Source: Chamaecyparis obtusa
Lineage: Eukaryota > Streptophyta > Pinopsida > Cupressales > Cupressaceae
NCBI GenBank assembly: GCA_027943335.1
Contig: BSBK01004081.1
Span: 310,001 to 374,000 of the forward strand
Reading direction: 5' to 3'
DNA: 64,000 bases
The translations under genes and the position numbers were made by a program. Every line of letters starts with the position of its first letter. The stretch's first letter is position 1. Of the stretch, positions 11,286 through 21,440 are shown in pieces. A model generated the notes under the pieces. The model did not search any database. It had not been told where the DNA came from and was given only the letters and a program-made list of their open reading frames with translations.

Positions 11286-12339
11286 GATACAGAAACAAAC
11301 TCAAGTACCCAAGACTCAATGTGTTAAACTACTTACAACTCTTCAAAGTAAATAAAGATATATTCTCCTAATAATGCAGCTGATCTACGTAACACTGTTC
11401 ACTTTAGCACCAAGCTATTATTGCCTTTCCTTCTCTACCACAGTCATTGAACTCTACTCTATTGATTGTTGAGCTGATTTGCACACTTCACTTGCTTCAT
11501 GCCTTACACTTGCAATTTGCCAAAGCACCAACATTCCTTATATACAAGATAGATCATTGGAGACTACAACATTGTCAGACAAACCAAAAGATATTACAAA
11601 TAAGTTCCATATCAGCCAAGGAAATATCAAAATGTAAATAAGCCCTATGCCAAAAGCATCTGAACCGAGGACCTAAATGGATAAGAGATAAATATTAGAT
11701 ACATAAGTAGCATATAGCATGAACCCATCTGAATAAGATATAAGCATTAAGTATGAGACCTCTTGTGCGGTTTTCACTCCATCGCCCCATTGCAAATGGG
11801 GACCACCTATTTTTGTTTTGGCAGTAGGAGTAGTGGTCTTAGGTCGTCTTAGTTGGTAGCAATTTTCAAGCCTCCAAGTCTTAAAGATGAGTTTGAGCAA
11901 CTTTGGCTCACTGGGTAGTCAAGTCAGTCAAGGATATGGGTGAGAGTTGGGCTAAACTAGTCAAGGGCATGTTGGGCTAAACTAGTCAAGGGTATGGAGT
12001 TGAAATCAAGAGATTTGTTATGAAATGAGTTAGACTCTTTTGAAAATCCTTGTTCTAGTTTCATCTTAAAAAGTCGGGAGAGGTAAAGAGAGATAACACT
12101 GACGAAGGCGTGTTGAATCCTAAAATTTGGCTTAGTCTGGGATTTTTTAAAAACCTCCCAAAATCTAAAATCTTTACTATAACTCCTATTAACCTAAAAC
12201 CACTCTCAAACATCCTGACAGCATTTATATAAAATATAACTTGAAATATAAGAATGTAACTTATACTTAAATGTTGTATTTTATATAAATCATTTTGCCC
12301 TCCAAGATTAAAACAAACTGAAGTGAAAGTTGGGAGTCT
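11286..12339. other. No gene recognised; one 25-bp duplication
   Basis: Only short chance reading frames. GTTGGGCTAAACTAGTCAAG and five further bases occur twice in tandem at 11946-11995. The sequence has the look of LTR U3 DNA feeding into the inverted-repeat array that follows, but no boundary was found. Confidence 0.4.
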
Positions 12340-13451
12340 TAACTAGCCAAGTGGGTGTCAGAATTCCCAAGGTCTTGGTAATTCTGCCCTCGTAAATTCC
12401 CCAACTCCTCCAAACCTCCGCCACCAGCCCTCTTGGGCGGGATTTCTCCCCTCTTGGAAATTTCATTCCCAACATCATGAAACCTCTGCCATGTCGCCTA
12501 ATAGGCAGAATTTCCCACAACTTGGAAATTCCATTCCCCACTTTTCAAAATTTCTGCACTAGGAAGATTTATCAAAATGGCCGAACAGAGCAAAATTCAA
12601 GAGGGAAGAGGATGAAATTTACCAAATACTTGGAGGAAATGGTGAAATCTGAAAATGAAAATGAATTCAATCTCCTTTCAGTTGCAAAATCAGATTGAGA
12701 TTCTTAGTGAATGAACATTGGAAACATTTCAGACTTTGAGTATAAGCTAAAAATGGTGAGATGAGCATGCAAGAAAGGCGTCGTAATTCCCAACATCTAG
12801 GGAGTTCCACCCTTGAAAATCCCAAAGATCTGAAATCTCCGCCCCACCATAAGCAAGATTTTGATGGAGTTTATCATTTCCTAGATGATCAAAAGGATGA
12901 AAAATGATGTTTGAAGAGGCAAGTTGATGAGAATGCAAGGGAAAAACCGAGTTTGTGAATAAATGAAGAGGAAATCCAGTCCAAAATCAGATGGGAATTC
13001 CCAAGTTCCTAGGACTTCCACCATAGGAATGCAATGCGCTTCAAGGTGAGACTAAACTGGATTCTATTCTATAAGCTCAATTGATGGTGAATTGCAAAGT
13101 TGATCAAAATTTGAAAGAAGAAGCAATGTGTGAAGAAGCTCTCAAGGGCAGACCTTTCCAAAACTTGGGAATTTCATTCCCAGCTCTTTCAAATTTCTGC
13201 CATATAGGCTCTTGGGCGGCACTTTTGCAAACTTGGGAATTTCATTCCTAAGATCCCAAAATCTCTGCCATCTCTTCAAGTTAAAATCCAATGAGATTAA
13301 GGTGGAAATGGACGTTGCAAATCTACATAAAGATTTTGGAGTACAAAAGTTGATCAAATTTGCAAATGTAGAAGAGCAGTGAGAAACCAACACTTAGGCA
13401 GAACTTTTCATAACTTGGGAATTTCATTCCCAACATCCCAAAATCTCTGCC
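12340..13451. repeat. Dispersed array of nested inverted repeats (55-75 bp units)
   Basis: About seven irregularly spaced units. The clearest at 13397-13451 has outer arms GGCAGA and TCTGCC and an inner stem TTGGGAAT/ATTCCCAA around TTC (13415-13433). Others lie at 13147-13201, about 13210-13272, and 12425-12500 (two units), with decayed ones near 12345, 12785 and 12990. Both arms are recognisable in most copies. No coding sequence lies here. The array is upstream of a TATA box at 13705. Confidence 0.7.
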
Positions 13452-13704
13452 CTTCACATGAAAGCGTAATCAATGCAAAGAAAAGGTTGTTGGAATTCAA
13501 GAGGAAAGAAAAAACAATGAAAATCTGATTTCATATAGGGTTGGGCGACTTGGATTAAATGATAAATTTCAAAATAAAATTTTTGCCAATGGAGAAAGTT
13601 GGCCTCTGAGGGGATTCTAGTTGTTTCAACAAATCAACTTCATTGGCCCAATATGGTGTAGGTCAGCCTCAACCCAAAAGATACAACCTTTCAACCCACG
13701 CACC

Positions 13705-13712
13705 TATATAAA
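13705..13712 (+). promoter_or_regulatory. TATA box (TATATAAA), probable LTR promoter
   Basis: TATATAAAGC follows a C-rich stretch and precedes a T-rich then coding-like A-rich leader, as in LTR promoters. No primer site or LTR end was located downstream, so the element is undefined. Confidence 0.45.
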
Positions 13713-14699
13713 GCGGGGGGCTCATTTCATTTTTTAACATAATCAATCCTCTCAGCAAGTGCAGATCGACCTCATCAAGGCAGAGAACTACTTGGCACAT
13801 AAAGGCAGCGATTTTATTGAGCAAAAGGGCGATTTTGATGGAGTTCCAAAAGCTAAATCTCTGACTTTTGTTAAAACAGAACTTAAATCTTGCAAGAAGC
13901 AACAATCTGGGCTAGAAAAACAAGGAAAATCAGAATTAAAATGTGCGAGAGAGAGAAATCTAGGTTGAAATAAAGGAAAATCAGACCCCATAAAGCTAGA
14001 GTTTGAAGGAAATTCACTTTAAAATCAAAATTAAGCAGTCAGATTTTAGACATCAGCCGGCAAGATAAAGTTTTGTACAAAATGATAAAAATCTTAAGCA
14101 AATAAAATTGAAATAGTGAAGTCACCTTGTCTTGAAGAAAAGTTAAATCTAGATGCATTTTCATATCATGCAAGTTTTAAGATTTCTTTCACATCGTTTA
14201 TTCTTACCATTTTGTGAGTTTAACGAAATCATTCCTTTGTTTTGCAAGGTAATTGTTGAAAGAGAGGCTTGGAGAGCAAAAGATGGTGGATAAGTCAGGC
14301 ACAAAACTTCAAATGAGAAGGAGGTTCAAAATCAGATTATCAAAATACAAATTCAAAGATCAAGATCAAGATGGAGAAAGAACAAATTTGCAAGCTTATA
14401 AGTGAAAGAAATCATCACAAACTTGAATTTCTCCTGAAAATCAAAGTTCATTTTGAAAGATCTAAGTGCATGAAGACTTCATCACTTCAAGAAGATCAAG
14501 GTCAAGGCATCGAAAGAGACATCAAGTTTGCAAGTGCAAAAAGTTCAAAATCATGACAATGAGAAGATTTTCAAAGGATGGACAAAATTTGAGAAGACAA
14601 AGAAGTTTGGGAATATACCATCACAATTGAAAGCTTCATAATGTTGAGTATCAAGAAATATTTTCTCATCACAAAACAATTGATCGTGTCTATGAGATA
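13713..14699. other. Non-coding, A/G-rich; no gene recognised
   Basis: A-rich sequence with frequent AAATC and CAAGATCAAG words, probably the leader or internal region of a decayed LTR element. The short frames at 13759-13968 and 14371-14556 match nothing I recognise. Confidence 0.4.
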
Positions 14700-14992
14700 A
14701 GGATGCTGAGGTGGTGTCCATTTGTCTTCAAAAAATCAAAAGGCTCCAATTGCACGTGTTCAAGCACATTCAATCATATTATGCCAGGTGTACATGTGGA
14801 AGGCATCTAGTGCCTCTACCTTATCTATTTTCTCATTGGTTCTCAAAGGCATTGTAATTTTCTTATTGGCCGACAAGGTGGTGCCTTCATGTAATTGGAT
14901 GATAGTGTGGCAACCCTAATTAGGGTTTGTAATGGGTAAATCTTGGCCCTTGATTCCAATTTGACCTTAGCACTTCATTGTAATTGAAAAAC

Positions 14993-15000
14993 TATAAAAG
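14993..15000 (+). promoter_or_regulatory. TATA box (TATAAAAG)
   Basis: TATAAAAGGCC lies within the putative LTR, about 60 bp upstream of an A/G-rich leader. This is a typical RNA polymerase II core promoter element of LTRs. Confidence 0.55.
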
Positions 15001-15559
15001 GCCAAGGCCTTCTCATTTGTAACTCATTAGATTCATTATAGAGGAGATTAAGATCAGAGGGTAGAGTAGGATAGGAGATTGGAGACTTGTTGAAATTGTT
15101 GCCATAATACTATCAAAGTGATTATTGATTCATTGTTGGTCTTCAAGGTAGATTACTTTTGTTGCTTTGAAATATTGCATGGTTTCTACATTTCCTCACT
15201 TAGATTTAGAATTTCATTCCATCTTGAGTATGTAATGTCCCCAATTTTAATATATTATTTTTAATTAATTAATGGTCCCAGAATTTAAATAATTTAATAA
15301 ATAGACCTTTAATTAATTAATAAAGGGGCTCATTTTTGTTATTGTTGTCCGTAGGTGTTTGTCGTGTCGACGTTCTTTTCTAAACCCTCGAGAGTTTCTC
15401 CGAAGGGGTATTTATGACCGGCATGTAGAAAGTTGTTAGTATATGTGATTTGGAATATTTTATTTGTATTGCGAATTCCAGTTGGAGTTCTGTTGTCCGC
15501 CATTCCGGAGGTGAAAGATCCTCCCTATATGGTTTGTTGCAGTTTCGGTGGTTCACAGC

Positions 15560-15883
15560 TGTTGATGTTTGTAGCATCGGTCAAATAAATAAATGAGACT
15601 ATTAATTATTATGAGAAATGATTTACTACACATATATTATATCTATTAATATATATAATAATTTATATTATTTATATATTAATATACACACATATATATA
15701 TATAAGTTAATCTTATAATAATTATTTAGTAAATTAATAAATCAGACTAATGAATTGACATGTCCCTTGAAGGGACATGCCTCTTCTTGTCATTGCCATG
15801 TATAAATCATTGGGATCAATGCATTTGGAAGATACATAGACAATAGCAGTATTATTACATTTGCAGCAATCTTAAATTTATCA
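15560..15883 (+). repeat. 5' LTR (324 bp)
   Basis: TGTTGATGTTTGTAGC start and TTTATCA end, directly followed by the tRNA-Met primer site TGGTATCAGAGC (15884-15895). It is nearly identical to 21116-21440 by eye, pointing to a fairly recent insertion. Confidence 0.92.
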
Positions 15884-16696
15884 TGGTATCAGAGCCAGAC
15901 TGCAAATGTGAGAAAGAATAAGTTAATTGATCAATCTAGATGATCAGGAAAACATCAATAAGAAATAGGATCCTTGGATTGGGATCATCGGAGGATCATG
16001 ATGAGAAATGATGTGCTTGAGAGGATGTGTGATGGTTGCATTGAAGAGTCAACTTGAATGATGGGAACTCGCGTTGATGTATTGGATTGGGAGCTCGATG
16101 TCGGTCTTCAATGCTAGTACAATAAATGTTTGGGCCGATGTAAATTGGCAACAAGGAAGTTTCGATGTCTGCAGGACGGTGAGCGGATCCGATGTTAGAT
16201 GAGTTGGAGCAATGCAAATGTCTCATGGGTGCATTGAATGTCACACGGTGGTGTAATGCCTGCTCAACTATGGTGTTTCGATCTAGAACGTCGCTAAAGG
16301 GTGTGAGCTCGCACAAGAAGCTCGAATCTGGGCTACGTTGCTCAATGTCTGCTGGATATCGTGCCGAATCGGATTGAGGATGTCAGATCCTATGAAAACC
16401 TTGTGGAGCTATGAAAATATTCTGTAAATTGTTCTGATAAGATCTCCCACTGTAATAAAAAGCCACGGAATCTGGCCCATTTGTATTTGTCTGTAAAAGG
16501 AGAATCCTTTCATAAATCAAGATTGTTCAAATACAATATGAGATTGATCGCCCCCTCTCAACCCTGCAAAGATCGATGGAGCTTTAAGATTGAAAATTTT
16601 GAAGAAGCAGACATGGATCCCAAATGCACAAAGCTTCGTACTCATAAATTTAAAGCTCGAAAATCTAGTGCACAAGTGGAGAAGAAAAGAATTTGA

Positions 16697-17275
16697 TTAA
16701 ACTTGCACAAAAGTGCAATTAGAGAAGGAAACATGGTGAACAAAGAGGGAGTCATGGCGAACAAGAGGGAGCACCTGGGCAAGAGGTGAAGAAGGAAGAG
16801 GGCTCATGATGGGCGAAGGCAAGGGAGAAGTCCTACACGTAGGGTGAAGCTTCAACCACTGGTCTATACACTCCACATGGAACATATGCCCGCAATCCAG
16901 CAGCAATCAAAGAATGTCTTCCGATTACTGGTAATCGCTCAGGCAAATCGAGCAACATGACAGCTCCTGAGCCTCCAATTTGGTCCTGCACAATTTCTCT
17001 GAGTACACCACTTTGGGATAGGACTCCAAGGTCTCGAGGTCGAGTCATAGCTCCGCAGTCTCATCGACTACCATTCTTGGGCCATCGTTGGTCACGGCCC
17101 TGCGAATTGGAGGACCAATTTGGCACCTCACAAGCCTTACCCATACAAATACCGCGAACACGATCATGGCTGTCATCAGAAATACAATTCCTAGGGCTAG
17201 AGCAGAGCCCATTCTAGGGTGTCCAGTCCCTGTGTCTATTGAATTTCTACTCATCTTGGACAATTTCTCTTCCAA
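16697..17275 (-). pseudogene. ATL-type RING-H2 finger E3 ligase pseudogene, captured
   Basis: One minus-strand frame of 193 codons from ATG 17275 to TAA 16697 is open except for three stops: codon 77 (TGA, 17047-17045), codon 117 (TAA, 16927-16925) and codon 123 (TGA, 16909-16907). It has the order of a plant ATL ubiquitin ligase: a short N-terminus, one membrane segment (residues ~24-47, ALALGIVFLMTAMIVFAVFV), a LESYPKVVYS block (83-92), and a RING-H2 domain with C108 and C111 (CSIC), C128, H130, H133, C136 and C147. The last zinc cysteine is missing: HPTC runs straight into RTSP, where the family has a PxC in between, consistent with a 9-bp in-frame loss. The tail SPLPSP...LAQVLPLVR resembles ATL67-like members. 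ATL ligases transfer ubiquitin to targets from membranes; this copy cannot. It lies antisense inside a copia-type element, so it looks transduplicated. Confidence 0.85.
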
Positions 17276-17616
17276 TAAATGAAATTGGAGAATGAGAATG
17301 GGTAGTTAAGTACAAGGTCATTCGTTCCTCTTGTCCTGTTTCACCTGTAAATTGCATAATCTGTTCGATGAGTTCTACATTGAGTCTTCTAGACAAGCAA
17401 TTATAATTCATTAATGAAACAATTTTTGATAGAACATTGTGTTCGATAGCAAGTGAGAGGCGTTTTGCCGAAATTGTAAGTTTCTTCGATGGATTGTTGT
17501 CGATGAAATTTCAGTGTTCGATGTGACATCATAAAGTCTTGGCGAGGACACAACCTTCATTAAACTTCTTGTCGGTGTAACACATGTTACCTTCTCCAAT
17601 AAACCATGAGAAGACC

Positions 17617-17712
17617 CTCCTTAGCTAAGAGAGAATGTTGATTTTAACGTTAGGAGGACAAACCAGAAGTTATCAAGAAGGATTCCTCCCTAGCTAAGAG
17701 GGAGTGTTGAAT
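17617..17712 (+). repeat. Two polypurine-tract look-alikes with LTR-like starts
   Basis: TTAGCTAAGAGAGAATGTTGA (near 17621) and CCTAGCTAAGAGGGAGTGTT (near 17692) copy the true 3' junction of this element (21100-21120). Each is followed by TGTTGA and then unrelated sequence. A further copy is at about 20685-20705. They may be remnants of earlier 3' LTR junctions. Confidence 0.6.
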
Positions 17713-17900
17713 TTAGCTCCGGGAGGATCATAATAATATTTGACAATAAGAGATCTAGAAGCATATGAGATTACATTCAAGGGAGAAAGACCTTAATGCC
17801 TGCAGTTATGGAACTGAGTTGAGAGTTGATATCAGATTCAAAGGGACTCTAACAATCCATTATAGACAACCTTGGGAAAAGAGGTCAGGAGGTTGATGCT

Positions 17901-19511
17901 TGTAAAGAGCCTTGGTAGCTCTTAATATTGCAATATTGATTTTTCTAAGAAACTTGATAAATTCAATACTTGTATACCTTTGAAAATATTAAATTCCTCT
18001 AAACTTCGAACTTCAACATTGATCAACAATATTAAGATAAATTTTATTGAATTGATTTCAGTCTCAGTAAAACATTTATACATTCAGATTATTATCATTT
18101 CATTAATCAAATTGAATTTGATTTGCACCTTATTTATTACGCTGGCTGCAAACAATCAAACCTTCATAATGATGACTCACGCAAGCCCTTTCTTCACTCA
18201 CAGTTGTTGTTTGTAGACGTCTTCCTTTGCAATCCGATTCCACTAAACCAAAACGTGAGACTCCTTCAGCAATTAAGTAAGATCTACAGATAGCACACTG
18301 CCTGTGTGCGTATGGCTGGCATGAAAAACATAAGGCCCTTAATTAATGTATGGCTGCATTAAGGAATTCTGGAATGAAATTCCCTGTCTTCGAACACCCA
18401 GATTTGAAGCACACGTGAGTTGCCAGAAAAACACTTGACACCATGGAAACACAACCACTGTTGTCTGAAACACTAATGGATGTAGGCGTTTTAACTGTGA
18501 ACTAATTCCCTCCTGAAAGCTCACGCAAGCTAGCTGTGTACGGCCAGACTGGTATTGTACGGCTTCCCTGAAAGTTGTACAGCTCTGCTAAACATGAACT
18601 GCAGACTTCAACCTCTATCTGGTATCATTGGCACAATTCACTGGTATTGAATCCAATTCAAAGTGCAGTTCTCAAGAGAATTTGACGTTTCTCAGAGACT
18701 TTCTATCAAACCCTCAAATCACCATTATTTCTTGCTTCTCTCCAAATCATAAAATCGAGAATCGATAGCATATGAAGAACTAATAAATCTGGCATTCAAA
18801 AACTGAATGATCTCTCTCCTGGAAGAAGACCAAGCTCAAGAATTGTGGCAGAACTCTCTGCAATGGTGAAGACCAAGCTCAAAACCCTAGCTTTTCCAAG
18901 CAAAGTCGAAATCTCTCACAAAGCAATTTTATCAAATGACATAAGGTAATGTAAAGTGCTTTTTCGAATTGTATATATAGCTTTTTTGAAAAAGCTTCAA
19001 CTTTACATTATTCATTAAAGAAGCTTCTTCCTTACAACATCACTTTATAACATTAAAGTTATAAAGTCGTAAAGTTATTAAATTAAAATAACTTAATTTA
19101 ATAACGACAACTTAAAATAAGAAGCCACTGAAACCCACTGATTGCAACAACTCATTTCTGACATCAGAACCTCAAACTCCAACTGCCCTGCCAGAAATAG
19201 CCAACTACCAAAAATAGACTTACTATAAATAGTAAGTCTCTCAAACTGAAGATCCCCTGAAACTCAATCCAAAAACATCTGACACCCTGTGTAGACGCCC
19301 TGCTAACCTTGGCCATACCCAAAATACCACTTACTAAAAATAGTAAGTTGACCAAACTAACCCGAACGAAGAGCAAACCTGGTAACATGAACCGCCAGAA
19401 TGGAATCCAAACACTGGCTCTGCCAACTGACCCCCTCTGATCACCTAATTAGCTTGCGAGGGTCGCCAAACCAAGCTAATCTCAAAAGACTGAAAAAACG
19501 GGGGCATTACA
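17901..19511 (-). mobile_element. Solo LTR, minus strand, TSD ATGCT
   Basis: Read on the minus strand it starts TGTAATGCCCCC at 19511 and ends GGCTCTTTACA at 17901. Perfect TSDs ATGCT flank it (17896-17900 and 19512-19516). It matches the 5' LTR at 4552-6237 closely, including both U3 palindromes and the GCTATATATA promoter region (about 18967-18977). It interrupts the interior of the copia-type element 15560-21440 and is therefore younger than it. Confidence 0.93.
19218..19348. promoter_or_regulatory. Two U3 palindromes in the solo LTR
   Basis: ACTTACTA-TAAA-TAGTAAGT (19218-19237) and ACTTACTA-AAAA-TAGTAAGT (19329-19348). The one nearest the LTR start lies 163 bp inside, matching 161 bp at 4713 and 162 bp at 10941. 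Both centres keep C(A/T)8G. Confidence 0.65.
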
Positions 19512-19699
19512 ATGCTCGATCTTGAGCTTCAGAGGGAGCAACTAAAGAATCTTCGTCTGTGGACTTCCGAGAATCTTGATTCAGAGGGAGCTGACCGTGT
19601 CAAGATGGGTTCCTTAGTGATCAGCAGTTAGAGGACTGTGATTCTTAGGATGGAGTTTCAACATCAATGATCCATTATTTGTATCTTATAGAGATTTCT

Positions 19700-19847
19700 T
19701 ATCATTATGTAAGAGACATGGTAGAAAGGAATGTGATCCAGTTGGAGTATATTAATACGAGCGATCAAACAACAAATATTCTTACCAAACCACTCCCAAG
19801 GTGAAAGATGATCACTTCAAGAAGAATCTTGGTATGGTTGATATATA
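19700..19847 (+). pseudogene. C-terminal tail of copia RNase H
   Basis: About 50 codons match the end of a copia polyprotein: HYVRDMVERN, then LEYINTSDQTTNILTKPLPR and, after a one-base frameshift, KKNLGMVDI and a stop. The diagnostic ...ILTKPL... motif and the LGM ending are clear. Nothing upstream of it belongs to pol, so only the 3' end was kept. It is the evidence that this LTR family derives from Ty1/copia. Comparable tails occur at 25842-25965 and 45060-45180. Confidence 0.85.
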
Positions 19848-20105
19848 AAATTTTGATTTGTACTGATAAAGATGTTTATGTGTAAACTTCTTTTGTTAGA
19901 TGTGTGACTTTATGGGCTCATCCATCCTGTGTACATTTCTGAGTGGTGACGATCTCTTAGACAATGAGCACTTGTATTTGATGTTACAAGGTGACGATCT
20001 TGTAATGGAGATTCGTTATGGTAGACTTTTGATATGTCAGTGCACATACCATAATAGGGTTATATATAAGGGGAATGTAATGTTCTCAAATTTACTATAT
20101 CCTTG

Positions 20106-20580
20106 TATCACATGTTAGGTGATATGTAAAACCAGGTATCACGTCTTAGGTGATTCCTCATAACACATGTTAGGTGATATGTAAAACAAGGTATCACGTG
20201 TTAGGTGATTCCTCATATCACATGTTAGGTGATATGTAAAACCAAGTATCACGTGTTAGGTGATTCCTTATATCACATGTTAGGTGATATGTAAAACCAG
20301 GTATCACGTGTTAGGTGATTCCTCATATCACATGTTAGGTGATATGTAAAACTAGGTATCACATGCTAGGTGACATATAAAATTGGGTATCACAAGTTAA
20401 GGTGATTCCTCATATCACATGCTAGGTGATATGTAAAATTAGGTTTCACATGTTAGGTGATTCCTCATATTACACGCTAAGTGATATGTAAAACTCAGTA
20501 TCACATGTTAGGTGATACTTCATGCCACGTATTAAGTGATATGTTATACCAAGTTATATATTCACAAGTTAGGTGATATA
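20106..20580 (+). repeat. 55-bp minisatellite built of ATCAC...GTGAT hairpins
   Basis: Units start at 20106, 20161, 20216 and so on (period 55 bp) for about eight copies, decaying to the right. Each unit contains two stem-loops, TATCAC-ATGTTAG-GTGATA and TATCAC-GTGTTAG-GTGATT, joined by TGTAAAACCAG and CCTCA linkers. In later copies the loop sequence varies more than the arms. It is non-coding. Confidence 0.85.
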
Positions 20581-21099
20581 TATATACATGTGATAACAAT
20601 CTCATCATGAGAAATGTGATACATTATAAATGTTAATCTCTCGTCTGAAAATATTGATATTATCTTCATTACACTTTATATTCCCTAGCTAAGAGGGAGT
20701 GTTGAAATAACTAGCTTTCGATCAGATAAAGAATCAAATAAGAAATATATTATTTCTCATTTGATTATCTATCTATCTCAATATATTCTTATATGTCGAT
20801 CCTTCCTAGATCAAATGAAGATACTAACCAATATTCACACTTATATTGTAATCGACCTACATTATTGACTTCAGACCATATCCACGAATCAGGTGATATA
20901 TCTTGCATAGAGGATATATCTTGCATAGAGGATTGATAGGCCATTACTCTGAGCACTTGATATTCTGCAGGCCAATATCATGAGTGCTTGTAAATCCACA
21001 CCTTGGGACTATGTTTCTATTGATTACATCATAAAGATGATGCTTCTATTACTTCCATCATATGCTTGATGCTATAAATGTTGGATGGATTTTATCTTC

Positions 21100-21115
21100 C
21101 CTAGCTAAGAGGGAG
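21100..21115 (+). promoter_or_regulatory. Polypurine tract
   Basis: CTAGCTAAGAGGGAG directly before the 3' LTR start TGTTGATG at 21116 is the plus-strand priming site. Confidence 0.85.
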
Positions 21116-21440
21116 TGTTGATGTTTGTAGCATCGATCAGATAAATAAATGAGACTATTAATTATTATGAGAAATGATTTACTACACATATATATTATAT
21201 ATATTAATATATATAATAATTTATATTATTTATATATTAATATACACACATATATATATAAAGTTAATCTTATAATAATTATTTAGTAAATTAATAAATC
21301 AGACTAATGAATAGACATGTCCCTTGAAGGGACATGCCTCTTCTTGTCATTGCCATGTATAAATCATTGTGATCAATGCATTTGGAAGATACATAGACAA
21401 TAGTAGTATTATTACATTTGCAGTGATCTTAAATTTATCA
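21116..21440 (+). repeat. 3' LTR (325 bp)
   Basis: Matches 15560-15883; ends TTTATCA, followed by the TSD ACAGC at 21441-21445. Confidence 0.92.

Larger units (their letters stand above)
15560..21440 (+). mobile_element. Non-autonomous copia-type element with captured gene, TSD ACAGC
   Basis: Short LTRs (15560-15883 and 21116-21440) are flanked by perfect 5-bp TSDs ACAGC (15555-15559 and 21441-21445). Primer site TGGTATCAGAGC is at 15884-15895 and polypurine tract AAGAGGGAG directly before 21116. The 5.2-kb interior holds, in order, unrecognised sequence, an antisense RING-H2 pseudogene (16697-17275), two polypurine-tract look-alikes, a nested solo LTR (17901-19511), the last ~50 codons of a copia RNase H (19700-19847), and a 55-bp hairpin minisatellite (20106-20580). 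Gag, protease, integrase and RT are absent. Confidence 0.92.

Noticed and set aside
15884..15895. tRNA gene fragment
   Set aside because: TGGTATCAGAGC here and at 27953, 42942 and 51872 is a retroelement primer binding site directly behind an LTR; no cloverleaf is present.
16697..17275. Functional RING-H2 gene
   Set aside because: Three in-frame stops and a missing zinc ligand, and it lies inside a transposable element.
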